Below are positions 19,101-25,500 of a stretch of 40,774 nucleotides of DNA, piece after piece (position 1 is the stretch's first letter; the number at the start of each line of letters is the position of its first letter). Source of the stretch: Prevotella sp. (lineage in GTDB: Bacteria > Bacteroidota > Bacteroidia > Bacteroidales > Bacteroidaceae); contig JAFYYV010000034.1 in the NCBI GenBank assembly GCA_017557405.1, positions 1 to 40,774 on the forward strand, given 5' to 3'. Under the pieces are notes generated by a model, which ran no database searches, was not told the DNA's origin, and saw only the letters and a list, made by a program, of their open reading frames with translations. The position numbers and the translations under genes were made by a program.

Positions 19101-20407
19101 ACAAGGCAGGACTCCACGTGTCGTATGGTGAGGTTTTTGCCAACCCCACACCACGAAAACTGGCTGCACTGATTACAGGCGATACAGTTGATGTTGGAAA
19201 GGCAGATGAAGATGACCCCGTCGCCAATTTCGACTACACTGCCATCAACAACCTCTTGCAGCGCAATACGTTGGGCTTCTTCCGTACAGGCGAGCGCCAA
19301 CAATTGGGCAACGTGCTGATTACGGGTGCCACAGGCTATCTGGGTATCCACATCCTGTATGAGTTGATTGGTAGCGATGCCCAGAACATCTATTGCTTGG
19401 TTCGCGGAAAGAGTCAGGAGAAGGCAGAGAGCCGCCTGCGCACACTGCTTTTCTATTACTTTTCGAAGTCTTTCAAGGATCTGTTTGGCCAGCGCCTACA
19501 TGTTGTCCTTGGCGATGTCACAGAAGACCTATATGCCGTATGTGGCGACTCAGTAGCAACAAACATCAACACTGTCTTCAATTGCGCTGCTGTTGTGAAG
19601 CACTTCTCGGAAGGCACGGAGATTGAGGACGTGAACGTTGGAGGTGCCCAGCGTTGTGTGGATTTCTGCATCAAGACAGGTGCCAAACTCATTCACATCT
19701 CCACGGCCAGCACCCGCGGTATCTGGGTGGGCGAGGCCAAGGACGACATCTATACCGAGCAACGCCTTTTCATGGGACAGTATCTAGGCAACCAGTACAT
19801 CTACTCGAAGTTCATGGCCGAACGCCTTATTCTCGATGCCGTGGCTTTGCATGGGCTCAATGCGAAGATCATGCGTGTGGGCAATCTGGCTGCACGTAGT
19901 ACCGATGGAGAGTTCCAAGCCAACTTCAGTACTAACTCGTTCATGGGTCGCATCCGTATCTATAACATGTTGGGTTGCTGTCCCTATGCCATGCGCAACA
20001 AGCGTGTGGAGTTCTCTCCCATCAATGAGGTGGCACATGCCATTGTGCTGCTGACCACCACACCGAAGGAGTGCACCGTGTTCCATCCCTACAACATCCA
20101 CGGCCAGTTCCTAGGTGATGTGCTTTCAGGCCTGACTTCTGTCACAGGCGGCATTCGCTTCGTGGAGCAGGAGGAGTTCCAGCAGGCTATGGACGAGGCT
20201 GGCCAAGACCCACAGAAGGCCAAGCAGATGGCTGCCATGCTTGCCTACAAGGACATGGCTCACGGACAGAAGACGACCGATGTGGCTCGCGATAACGATT
20301 ACACCACTCAGGTGCTTTATCGTCTCGGCTTTGCTTGGTCGCCCACCTCGTGGGACTATGTGGAGCGCATGCTAACGGCCATTGGTGGATTCGGATTCTT
20401 TGAATAA
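13112..20407 (+). CDS. Two-module nonribosomal peptide synthetase with terminal reductase (C-A-T-C-A-T-R)
   Basis: This enzyme should join two amino acids and release the product reductively. Domains in its 2431 residues are as follows. C1 has HHIIGDG at 127-133, the active His being 128. A1 (about 437-925) has YTSGSTG 579-585, NVYGPTE 709-715 and the adenylate Lys911. T1 has GLTS with Ser967 as the phosphopantetheine site. C2 has HHLVFDG at 1152-1158. A2 (about 1455-1945) has YTSGSTG from 1600, NCYGPTE 1743-1749 and Lys1932. T2 has GGTSL with Ser1986. The reductase R has GATGYLG 2072-2078, Ser/Thr 2197-2198 and YIYSK with Tyr2229 and Lys2233. All catalytic residues look intact. R domains of this type free an aldehyde, which can cyclise or be reduced further. 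The leading C domain may acylate the first residue. No phosphopantetheinyl transferase is seen in the window. A 7-bp repeat tract lies in A2 at 17850-17877. Confidence 0.93.
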   Translation: MKQAVPLNKSQYGIYAECVGHIGEPLYNMPYLYVLDGSLDAERLKQAVEAAVKAHPTLFSRITLDEEGEPMQTLEMDEGYSVDIEEIDDIEAVKPSLIVPYNIYEDRLFHIRLLHDQKHYYFFLDIHHIIGDGTTLKVMLSDVDAAYRGEQLAPEALTMAEVAQAEAELRKTAAFDEGKQWYAQNFDCGDTFTQLLPDLEIAEHSEASMVRTLDVDMAQVNAFCEENGVFKSSFFTSAYSYLLAKFNNEQESLFTTVYNGRKDKRFLHSVGMTVKTLPVYAKFDNETKVLDFLFAGQEQMSGCRQHDVYSYSDVVYDLGLQTNSMFAWHGTLFDNEQLGGKPMKTVRLGNSTLSASLYLKTFIFGGKYQVKAEYNSNEYSQQLIAQFLESYEAVVEGFLSHEYLRDIDISTPSQVALLDSFNQTDVDYDATQTIVSLFHRQVEATPENIAVVFKDKQYTYAQVDEISNRIAGYIVSKGLRSEEVVSVLIPRCEWMVIASLGVLKAGCAYQPLDPTYPKERLNFMMQDANAKLLIADEELRPIVDEYQGEVLLTKDLVQCAAIEQQPFEPKPDSLFILLYTSGSTGVPKGCQLTHGNLVTFCHWYQRFYELKPDNKVAAYASYGFDACMMDMYPALTCGATVHIIPEELRLDLIALNDYFEQNGITHSFMTTQVGYQFASNIENHSLKYLSTGGEKLASLTPPKGYEFYNVYGPTECTIFTTTYLVDKKLKEIPIGKPLDNMCLYVVDPQGHRLPVGAAGELWISGPQVSRGYLNRPEKTEEVYIDNPFTNEKGSEKYARVYRSGDIVRYLPSGDIQFVGRRDGQVKIRGFRIELKEVEAIIREFPNIKDATVQAFDEEGGSGGKFIAAYVVSDQQIDIDALNNFILDQKPPYMVPAVTMQIDAIPLNQNQKVNKRALPKPEKKATQVEESNVPMNVLEQELHKTIAGIVNNEEFGVTTPLGYVGLTSISAIKLAVQMNKRYGVTLDSKMLVKTGTLQTIENEILSMMMQGNTPNCSSHDETVKKTITTTPLSYAQTGVYFECLKNPTSTIYNIPYLLTYPSNTDAGQLADAVKQVVDSHPELNVHFTTEGDAIVQTLADREPIEVPIVEMSAEALVAYKNEFVRPFNLQKPPLCRFEVVKTENDVHLLLDVHHLVFDGGSADLLIRQINAALEGTAPEKETYTYFDFVSDQQAAEDSETFRASQAFFAEKLQTCEGASEIPADLPKTDVQGFIGEAVCPMDYDKAVAFCRQQEITPAHLFLAAVSYVVSRYTNNREVYLSTISSGRSNLKIADTVGMFVNTLALGLKIDDVTVGEYLKQVSETFDETLRHEDYPFARIATDFGFIPAIAYAYQVGVLSQYTVHGQPIEQELLELNVPKFKINIKIETRGVVVQYDDALYSERLGNALAESIVAVAERMMAQPSAKVRQISIISQNQEEELSHLRQTATGDAPFKLFHECISHFAQTQPDHEALVAIDATYTYKEMDDATNGIAAALQQRGVKERDRVALLLPRTSRLILSLFGVLKAGAAYIPCDPDYPADRVKLILEDSEARYIITTADRMDSVPADKAIDVEELLKVECSKFNVQCSITPDDLAYLIYTSGSTGRPKGVMLRHEGICNYLYGHPANVFAHGVLTDADRVLSVTTISFDAALQDIGMAFYNGKTLIVATEEQANNPLDLARLIQEQHINMVSGTPSRWQTWLTSDDFCKAISQVKICRAGGEKFSDALLQQMRSVTKARIFNCYGPTEITVASNNAELTNAQMVTVGKPQLNVKEFIVDADGNELPAGVVGELYIGGRGVARGYNNLDEMTRERFVEYHDERIYKSGDYAKWLPDGNVVILGRTDHQIKLRGLRIELGEIENVMLSVEGMKKVVIMIRKLNDKEHLCAYYTADHEIAPEALKAEIAKRLTQYMVPTAYLQLDEMPMTPNGKTDIKALPEPQLAISGEYEAPANDTERAFCDIFATILQMDRVGATDNFFELGGTSLVVTRVIIEADKAGLHVSYGEVFANPTPRKLAALITGDTVDVGKADEDDPVANFDYTAINNLLQRNTLGFFRTGERQQLGNVLITGATGYLGIHILYELIGSDAQNIYCLVRGKSQEKAESRLRTLLFYYFSKSFKDLFGQRLHVVLGDVTEDLYAVCGDSVATNINTVFNCAAVVKHFSEGTEIEDVNVGGAQRCVDFCIKTGAKLIHISTASTRGIWVGEAKDDIYTEQRLFMGQYLGNQYIYSKFMAERLILDAVALHGLNAKIMRVGNLAARSTDGEFQANFSTNSFMGRIRIYNMLGCCPYAMRNKRVEFSPINEVAHAIVLLTTTPKECTVFHPYNIHGQFLGDVLSGLTSVTGGIRFVEQEEFQQAMDEAGQDPQKAKQMAAMLAYKDMAHGQKTTDVARDNDYTTQVLYRLGFAWSPTSWDYVERMLTAIGGFGFFE
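17850..17877 (+). repeat. Heptanucleotide tandem repeat inside the NRPS gene
   Basis: Four 7-bp units lie head to tail: AATGTTC, AAAGTTC, AATGTTC, AATGTTC. They encode the unusual stretch CSKFNVQCS in the linker just before the A3 motif of the second adenylation domain, where length can vary. Since 7 is not a multiple of 3, gain or loss of one unit would shift the frame and cut the enzyme before the A2 core. Confidence 0.85.
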
Positions 20408-20416
20408 GCAACAACT

Positions 20417-21766
20417 ATGGACAATGGAATAGATGGACTGCATCGTCAGTTCTACAACTACCTCTGGGCTTATATCCTCGTGGCGCTCTCGGGGTGTCTG
20501 GGGAATGTGGTTGATGGCATCATTGTGGGCAACCTTGTGAGTGCCGATGGAGTCAGCGCCATCAACCTCTCCAAGCCCATCAATCAGTTCATCTTCACCC
20601 TTCACCTGCTCATCAATGCCGGTGGAGGAATGCTCGTGGCTTATGCTTTGGGAAAGAACGACCTCCGTGAGGCTCGTCGTCTTTTCACTCGTGCGTTCAT
20701 GCTCAGCATCGGAATGGGACTCCTGTTGACCATCTTTGGTGGCATTCTCTTCCCGCAGGAGACCGCCCGATTGCTTTGCAGTAATGAGCAAATACTGCCC
20801 TTGGCGTCCGACTACATGCAAATCCTGCTGTTGGGCAACCCAGCGTTCATCCTCATGTGGGGCCTTTCCACGATGGTGGGCGTTGATGGTCGTCCGAAGT
20901 TGGTTTCGTTGGCCGTCATTATTGACAATGCTGCCAATCTATTCCTCGACATTGTGTTCATTCAGTGGTTTGGATGGGGCATTGCTGGTTCGTCGGCTGC
21001 AACGATAGTGGGACATCTCATAGGCATCGCCATCCTTCTCAGCCATTGGTGGCGGCCTGCGACTGACGACCAGGGCAAGACTTCGCGTTTGGTGCTCGAT
21101 TTTGCCAGTGATGGTCTCATGGCTTCATGGCGGTGCATCATCTCACAAGGGGCACCGTTGGCCATCGCCTCCATCAGTTTGACACTATTGCTGCTCTCTG
21201 CCAATACCATCGTGTTGGGAACACTTGGGCGCACCGGCATCTTCGCCTTTGCCGTCTGCATGAACCTGCTTCAGGTCTATAATCTCTTCCTCTCGGGCAC
21301 GTGTCAGACTCTCCAGTCGCTGGGAGCCATCCAAGTGGGGAAGGGCAATGCCGATGGTTTGCGCTTGGTGCTCAGCAAGGCCTTCCGTTTCATTACCATC
21401 GCCATGATCATCACCTGTGTCTTTGTGTGGCTGTTCCCCACTGCCATCGTACGCCTATTTGGTGCCACCGATGCGGCGTTGGTGAGCGAAGGCAACCATG
21501 CCTTGCGCATCTTCGCCCTGAGCTTCATTCCGTTCTGCTACATCTATGTGCTCATGATCGTTTACAAGCTCTATCACCATCATCACATGGCGTTGTTCAT
21601 CTCGTTTGCGCTGTCGCTTACGGTCATCCCCGTGTTGTGGGTCATGGCGAAATGGCAGCCAGGCTCGCTCTGGTATAGTTATCTCATTGCCTATCTCATC
21701 GAGGGCATCGCCATCTATTTGTTGCATCGAGCCACACACACCACATTCAACTTGCAGGCCAAGTGA
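20417..21766 (+). CDS. MATE-family efflux transporter
   Basis: This is a 449-residue inner-membrane exporter of the multidrug and toxin extrusion family, which uses a sodium or proton gradient. About twelve hydrophobic helices are visible, with the two-lobed internal repeat of the family. The N-terminal lobe has the typical NVVDGIIVGNLVSADGVSAI, and the loop between helices 4 and 6 reads GLSTMVGVDGRPKLVSLAVI. The gene begins 9 bp after the NRPS stop, so it is almost certainly co-transcribed, and export of the NRPS product or self-protection is a reasonable guess. A compound hairpin follows 34 bp downstream. Confidence 0.9.
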   Translation: MDNGIDGLHRQFYNYLWAYILVALSGCLGNVVDGIIVGNLVSADGVSAINLSKPINQFIFTLHLLINAGGGMLVAYALGKNDLREARRLFTRAFMLSIGMGLLLTIFGGILFPQETARLLCSNEQILPLASDYMQILLLGNPAFILMWGLSTMVGVDGRPKLVSLAVIIDNAANLFLDIVFIQWFGWGIAGSSAATIVGHLIGIAILLSHWWRPATDDQGKTSRLVLDFASDGLMASWRCIISQGAPLAIASISLTLLLLSANTIVLGTLGRTGIFAFAVCMNLLQVYNLFLSGTCQTLQSLGAIQVGKGNADGLRLVLSKAFRFITIAMIITCVFVWLFPTAIVRLFGATDAALVSEGNHALRIFALSFIPFCYIYVLMIVYKLYHHHHMALFISFALSLTVIPVLWVMAKWQPGSLWYSYLIAYLIEGIAIYLLHRATHTTFNLQAK

Positions 21767-21800
21767 TAATGAAATAGAGTTTTTTTTGAGTTTTTCAAGA

Positions 21801-21841
21801 GCCGTCTGATGGGCCGAAACGCCCTGCCAGACGGCGTTTCG
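21801..21841. terminator. Compound hairpin after the MATE gene, probable terminator
   Basis: GCCGTCTG (21801-21808) pairs with CAGACGGC (21828-21835), enclosing a small GGGC/GCCC hairpin. A second perfect 9-bp pairing, CGAAACGCC (21815-21823) with GGCGTTTCG (21833-21841), overlaps the first, so only one can form at a time. T-rich runs flank both sides (21780-21795 and from 21857), but none directly abuts the stem on the plus strand. It marks the likely end of the long gene run. Confidence 0.6.
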
Positions 21842-22233
21842 AGAGGTTCCTTAGAGTTTTTTGCACAAAAAAGCCAAAAACTTTTATATTCTTTTACTTC
21901 TTTATTTTTTTTGAGAAAAAACACCCAAAAACTCGGATAAAGTCACCTAAATCGTTGTGTAACAAGCATTTATACTTATTTAAACCTTTATCAAAAACTC
22001 TGAAAAAAGTTTGTTTATCTCCGCACAAGCGTAACGCGGTTTTGTCAAAGACCACAAATGAGCATGTCAAAGCTATGGAATGACGTTGTCAAAGCTATGG
22101 AATGAGGCGGTCAAAGCTATGCAATGACGCTGTCAAAGCTATGGAATGACATGGTCAAAGCTATGCAATGACGCGGATTTGTATCAAAAAAGGGCTCAAA
22201 TGGATTGTACAAATGTTAAAATCACCCTAAACT
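21842..22233. other. Intergenic region before the surface-protein operon
   Basis: No gene is seen. The left part (to about 22020) is A/T-rich with long T and A runs. From 22043 it holds an exact six-unit 22-bp tandem repeat, listed separately. Between the array and the promoter at 22234 are about 59 bp of unremarkable sequence. Confidence 0.7.
22043..22174. repeat. 22-bp tandem repeat array, six units
   Basis: Six units of exactly 22 bp start at 22043, 22065, 22087, 22109, 22131 and 22153. The core is GTCAAAGCTATGGAATGA with variation at a few fixed places (GGAA/GCAA, and the last three bases). The first unit carries a different middle, GACCACAAATGA. There are no spacers, so it is not a CRISPR array. 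A related array with the same first-unit variant is at 38341-38450, also just upstream of a promoter. Confidence 0.92.
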
Positions 22234-22265
22234 CTTGCGCGTGCGCGAGATTCTTCTTATTTTTG
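22234..22265 (+). promoter_or_regulatory. Promoter of the small-protein/surface-protein operon
   Basis: CTTG at 22234-22237, a 20-nt spacer, and TATTTTTG at 22258-22265 fit the Bacteroidetes -33/-7 pattern. Transcription would begin near 22272 and give a 5' leader of about 57 nt to the small protein's ATG at 22329. Confidence 0.65.
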
Positions 22266-22328
22266 CACTTTAAATACCACTGCAAAAGTGGGGCAAATGT
22301 AGAACCTGAATCAACTCAATTTTAAATA

Positions 22329-22532
22329 ATGACAGCTAACTACGAAATGAAAAGAAAGTACATGATGCCCAGCATCCGTCTGAAGGAGATTCTGACGGAG
22401 CCGTTCCTTGGTGATAGTACGGAGACTTTAGACTACGACATAAATGACGGAACAGATGAAGCGCTTTCGAAAGAAGGCAGCATCTGGGACGACTATGAAA
22501 AGAGTGTTCCCCAAAGTATTTTCGATGAGTAA
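22329..22532 (+). CDS. Small acidic protein of unknown function (67 aa)
   Basis: I do not recognise a family. The protein starts MTANYEMKRKYMMPSIRLKE; an in-frame ATG at 22347 would give a 61-residue form beginning MKRKYMMPS, a start type I associate with many short Bacteroidales proteins. The basic N-terminus is followed by a strongly acidic tail (DYDINDGTDEALSKEGSIWDD) with no cysteine, signal peptide or membrane segment. It has its own promoter and sits 16 bp upstream of the giant secreted protein gene, so the two are probably co-transcribed. It could be a chaperone-like helper, a regulatory peptide, or a peptide precursor; none of these is shown by the sequence. Confidence 0.6.
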   Translation: MTANYEMKRKYMMPSIRLKEILTEPFLGDSTETLDYDINDGTDEALSKEGSIWDDYEKSVPQSIFDE

Positions 22533-22548
22533 TTCAACGCAAACACAT

Positions 22549-25500
22549 ATGACTATGAGAAAATGGAATTTCTTACGAATGTTATTCTCCACACTGCTTC
22601 TTTTGTGTGGGGTGATACAAGGACAAGCACAAGACTTCAAACTGTATTTTGCCAATAATGTCACCGATGTTGTTGACTTCACCAAGATAGAGGATGAGAG
22701 CTCGCCTCTTGTGTGGCGCGAAGTCAAGAACAACGACATCAGCGGTAACTTGGCCGAGGTGATTGAGGTGAGGAAGATGTTCGACTCGAAGGAGATGAAG
22801 TTCAGAAAGGAGCAACGGCAGTTCTGGACCATGCGCGACCATTGCCTGCTCTGTTTCCGCATCAACGATGGAAAAGGTCAGAGTGGCAGTTTCACCGTGG
22901 AGGTGGAAGACAGCGTGGGCAAAGCCCCTCAGATGCTCTCGACGAGCCGTTTCTTCTTCGTCAATGCGCCCCGTCAGGGTGAAGACGTGAAGATTCGCGT
23001 ATATAAATCGGACGACAAAGACAAGGCGAACGCCATCACGTTCAAATATCGTGTCTACGATTGGGACGACGACAACCTTTACATCTTCCAACTCGACTCT
23101 AAGCGTCAGCTCGCCAAGGAGACCTATCGCCTGCAATATGTGCTCGGCCATACCGACGAGGAAGGTACGTTCCAAACCGACACCACAACGTTGGCATTGC
23201 GTGAAGAGTCGTTCCAAAGCTTCTATGTGAACAACAATCGCGATTTGCTCGATGTTTTTCTCATCAGCGGCGACGAGAGCCGTCCTGAGGAAGAGCACAA
23301 ACTGCGACTGAACAAGGCTCGCCTACACACAGGTGTTACGCTCGACCCCGACTACAGCGTCACGAGCTTGTCGGCCAACTTCAAACTCGACAAGCACGAG
23401 AACCGTGAGCTGGTGAACTTCAACTGGATTGGCTCGGGACTCTACGAGCGCTTTGATACGCTCTACGTGAAGCTGCTGAACAGCAAGGGAGAGGATATAC
23501 AGCGAGCCACTTTCCACATAGAGGCCATCGACGAGAAGGGCGAACGCATACCCAACGACCAGGGCATGAAGTATCTGAGCTACGACCGTAAGTTGAAGCA
23601 GCACATGATTCTCACCTATGGACGCCCCGCCTACATGGAGATTGTGGCCTCGGGCTATGTGCCTAGGCTCTATCAATATCCAGGAGCCGCCGACCCCGTG
23701 ACGCGCATCGTCGACGAGTCGCTCTGCTCGGCCACAGTGCAACTGCTCACCAACCGCAACACCGATGGCAGCATAGCCATGAGCAGTGCACACGTAAAGG
23801 TGCTACACGACACGAAGAATGTATGGAACATCTATGGTGAAGACCATGCCATCTGCGACATAGAAGATTTTGACATCACCTTCCGTCCCACCGCAGACAC
23901 GCTCTACTACTTCCAGGATGCCGGACATCAGTATCCCAAGACCTACAATAACGGTGTTGTTGAGAAATTTGCCAAACTGAACTTGTCGTTCGCCATTCCT
24001 CGAGGGCAGTCGATGAGTTCCATCAAGATGTATGGTCGGGAAGTGCAAACGGAGAAAGAGTATGAGTTCGACCGTCCCTATACCCGCACAATCAACATCT
24101 CGAATTTCCCGTCGTTCACTTACAACTATGTGGATATGGATTTCGACTTGGTAGATGTGCTGCCTAAGAATACGCTCTGCCGGATATCGATGAGGGCAGG
24201 CGACTTCACCTACGAGGAGTTCCCCTTCTTCTACCACCTCTATCTCGACAGACAGAAGACGCGCGATGATGCTGCAAGCAAGGCCGAAGAACAAGTTCCT
24301 GGAACGGACAACAAGCAACGTGATGCTGCTTTTGCAGACGCTGGCTTCAGTTTTGGTCTGCCCATGAATTTCACCCTGAATTTCAAACCTCTCGTGGTCA
24401 ACTCGTCCATATTCGTCGATTTCAGAAAGCAGGTCGTTAGCGCCAAGGTGTCGATGACTTACAGCACAGTTCCGAAGAACCCAAGAGCTAATTTGCTGCG
24501 TGAGGAAGCCAAGGAGGCCACTAAGGAAAACAACCAGCAACTCTGGAAAAAGGACGATGATCATAAACTTGGTTACAACACGAAGGGGTCCGTGAAACTG
24601 GAGGATTGGATTCTCAATGAGATGGATGATATCTTCAGCTATTCGCCGGGAAACATTGGTGTAGGTCTGACGCTCAGTGGTACACTAGCTATGGATGTGC
24701 CATTTAATCCATTTGGTGACAAGGGCTTTACTCTCAACCAAGTGAGTGTCGTGGGTGGTTACGGTATCTCTATTGCTACTCCCGACATATTGAATAGTTA
24801 CCTGAATGGTGGCGGTTTTGGAGCCATTTTCAAGAAACTACCCTGCTTCCACATCGGATTCAACTTCGACGCCCGTGCAGAAGTGGAAGGAGGATTGAAG
24901 CGATTCTACAAAGATGAAGCCAATGCTCTTGGTTACTACGCCCAGGCGTCGCTTAAGGCAAAGGTGGGTGCGTGGGCTGAGTTTTCCACCCCAGCGAACC
25001 CTGTTTTACATATCGCCGCTGGTGTCAGGGGAGGTCTCAAGATAGGTGTGGGATATGGATTGGCTGGGCCATTGAAGAGTCAGGCTCCCGACCACGGAGG
25101 CTTCTTCCTCGTGGTGGGAGGAGTGGAGGCTTATGCCAACCTTCACTCGTTCATCTTCAATTGGGCTGGACGTGCCGGTATCACGTGGGGTAAGAAATGG
25201 CTCTTTCCCCACGACAATGACCACAATCCATTCCATAGCAAATATCCCTGGTGGCTTGACGCGAAAAATGCCAAGTCGGTTGCAGAGAGTTATCGCAGAT
25301 TACCGTTGCTCAGTGCCACAACTTTCGGAGAGACGCTGGTCACAGACGTGGCCGCAGATGCCAATCCCCACTTCATCGATGAGAACCATGTGGTGTACAA
25401 CGATTTGAAGGACCCAGCCAATTACAATGACGACTGTGTGACCTTGATGAATCTGGACGACAATACGACTGCCAACATCTCGCAGTCGGACAAGACCACT

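Noticed and set aside
22043-22174. CRISPR array
   Set aside because: The 22-bp units abut with no spacers, and no cas genes are nearby.
22444-22548. N-terminal extension of the giant secreted protein
   Set aside because: It overlaps the small 67-residue gene in another frame; the signal peptide begins at 22549.
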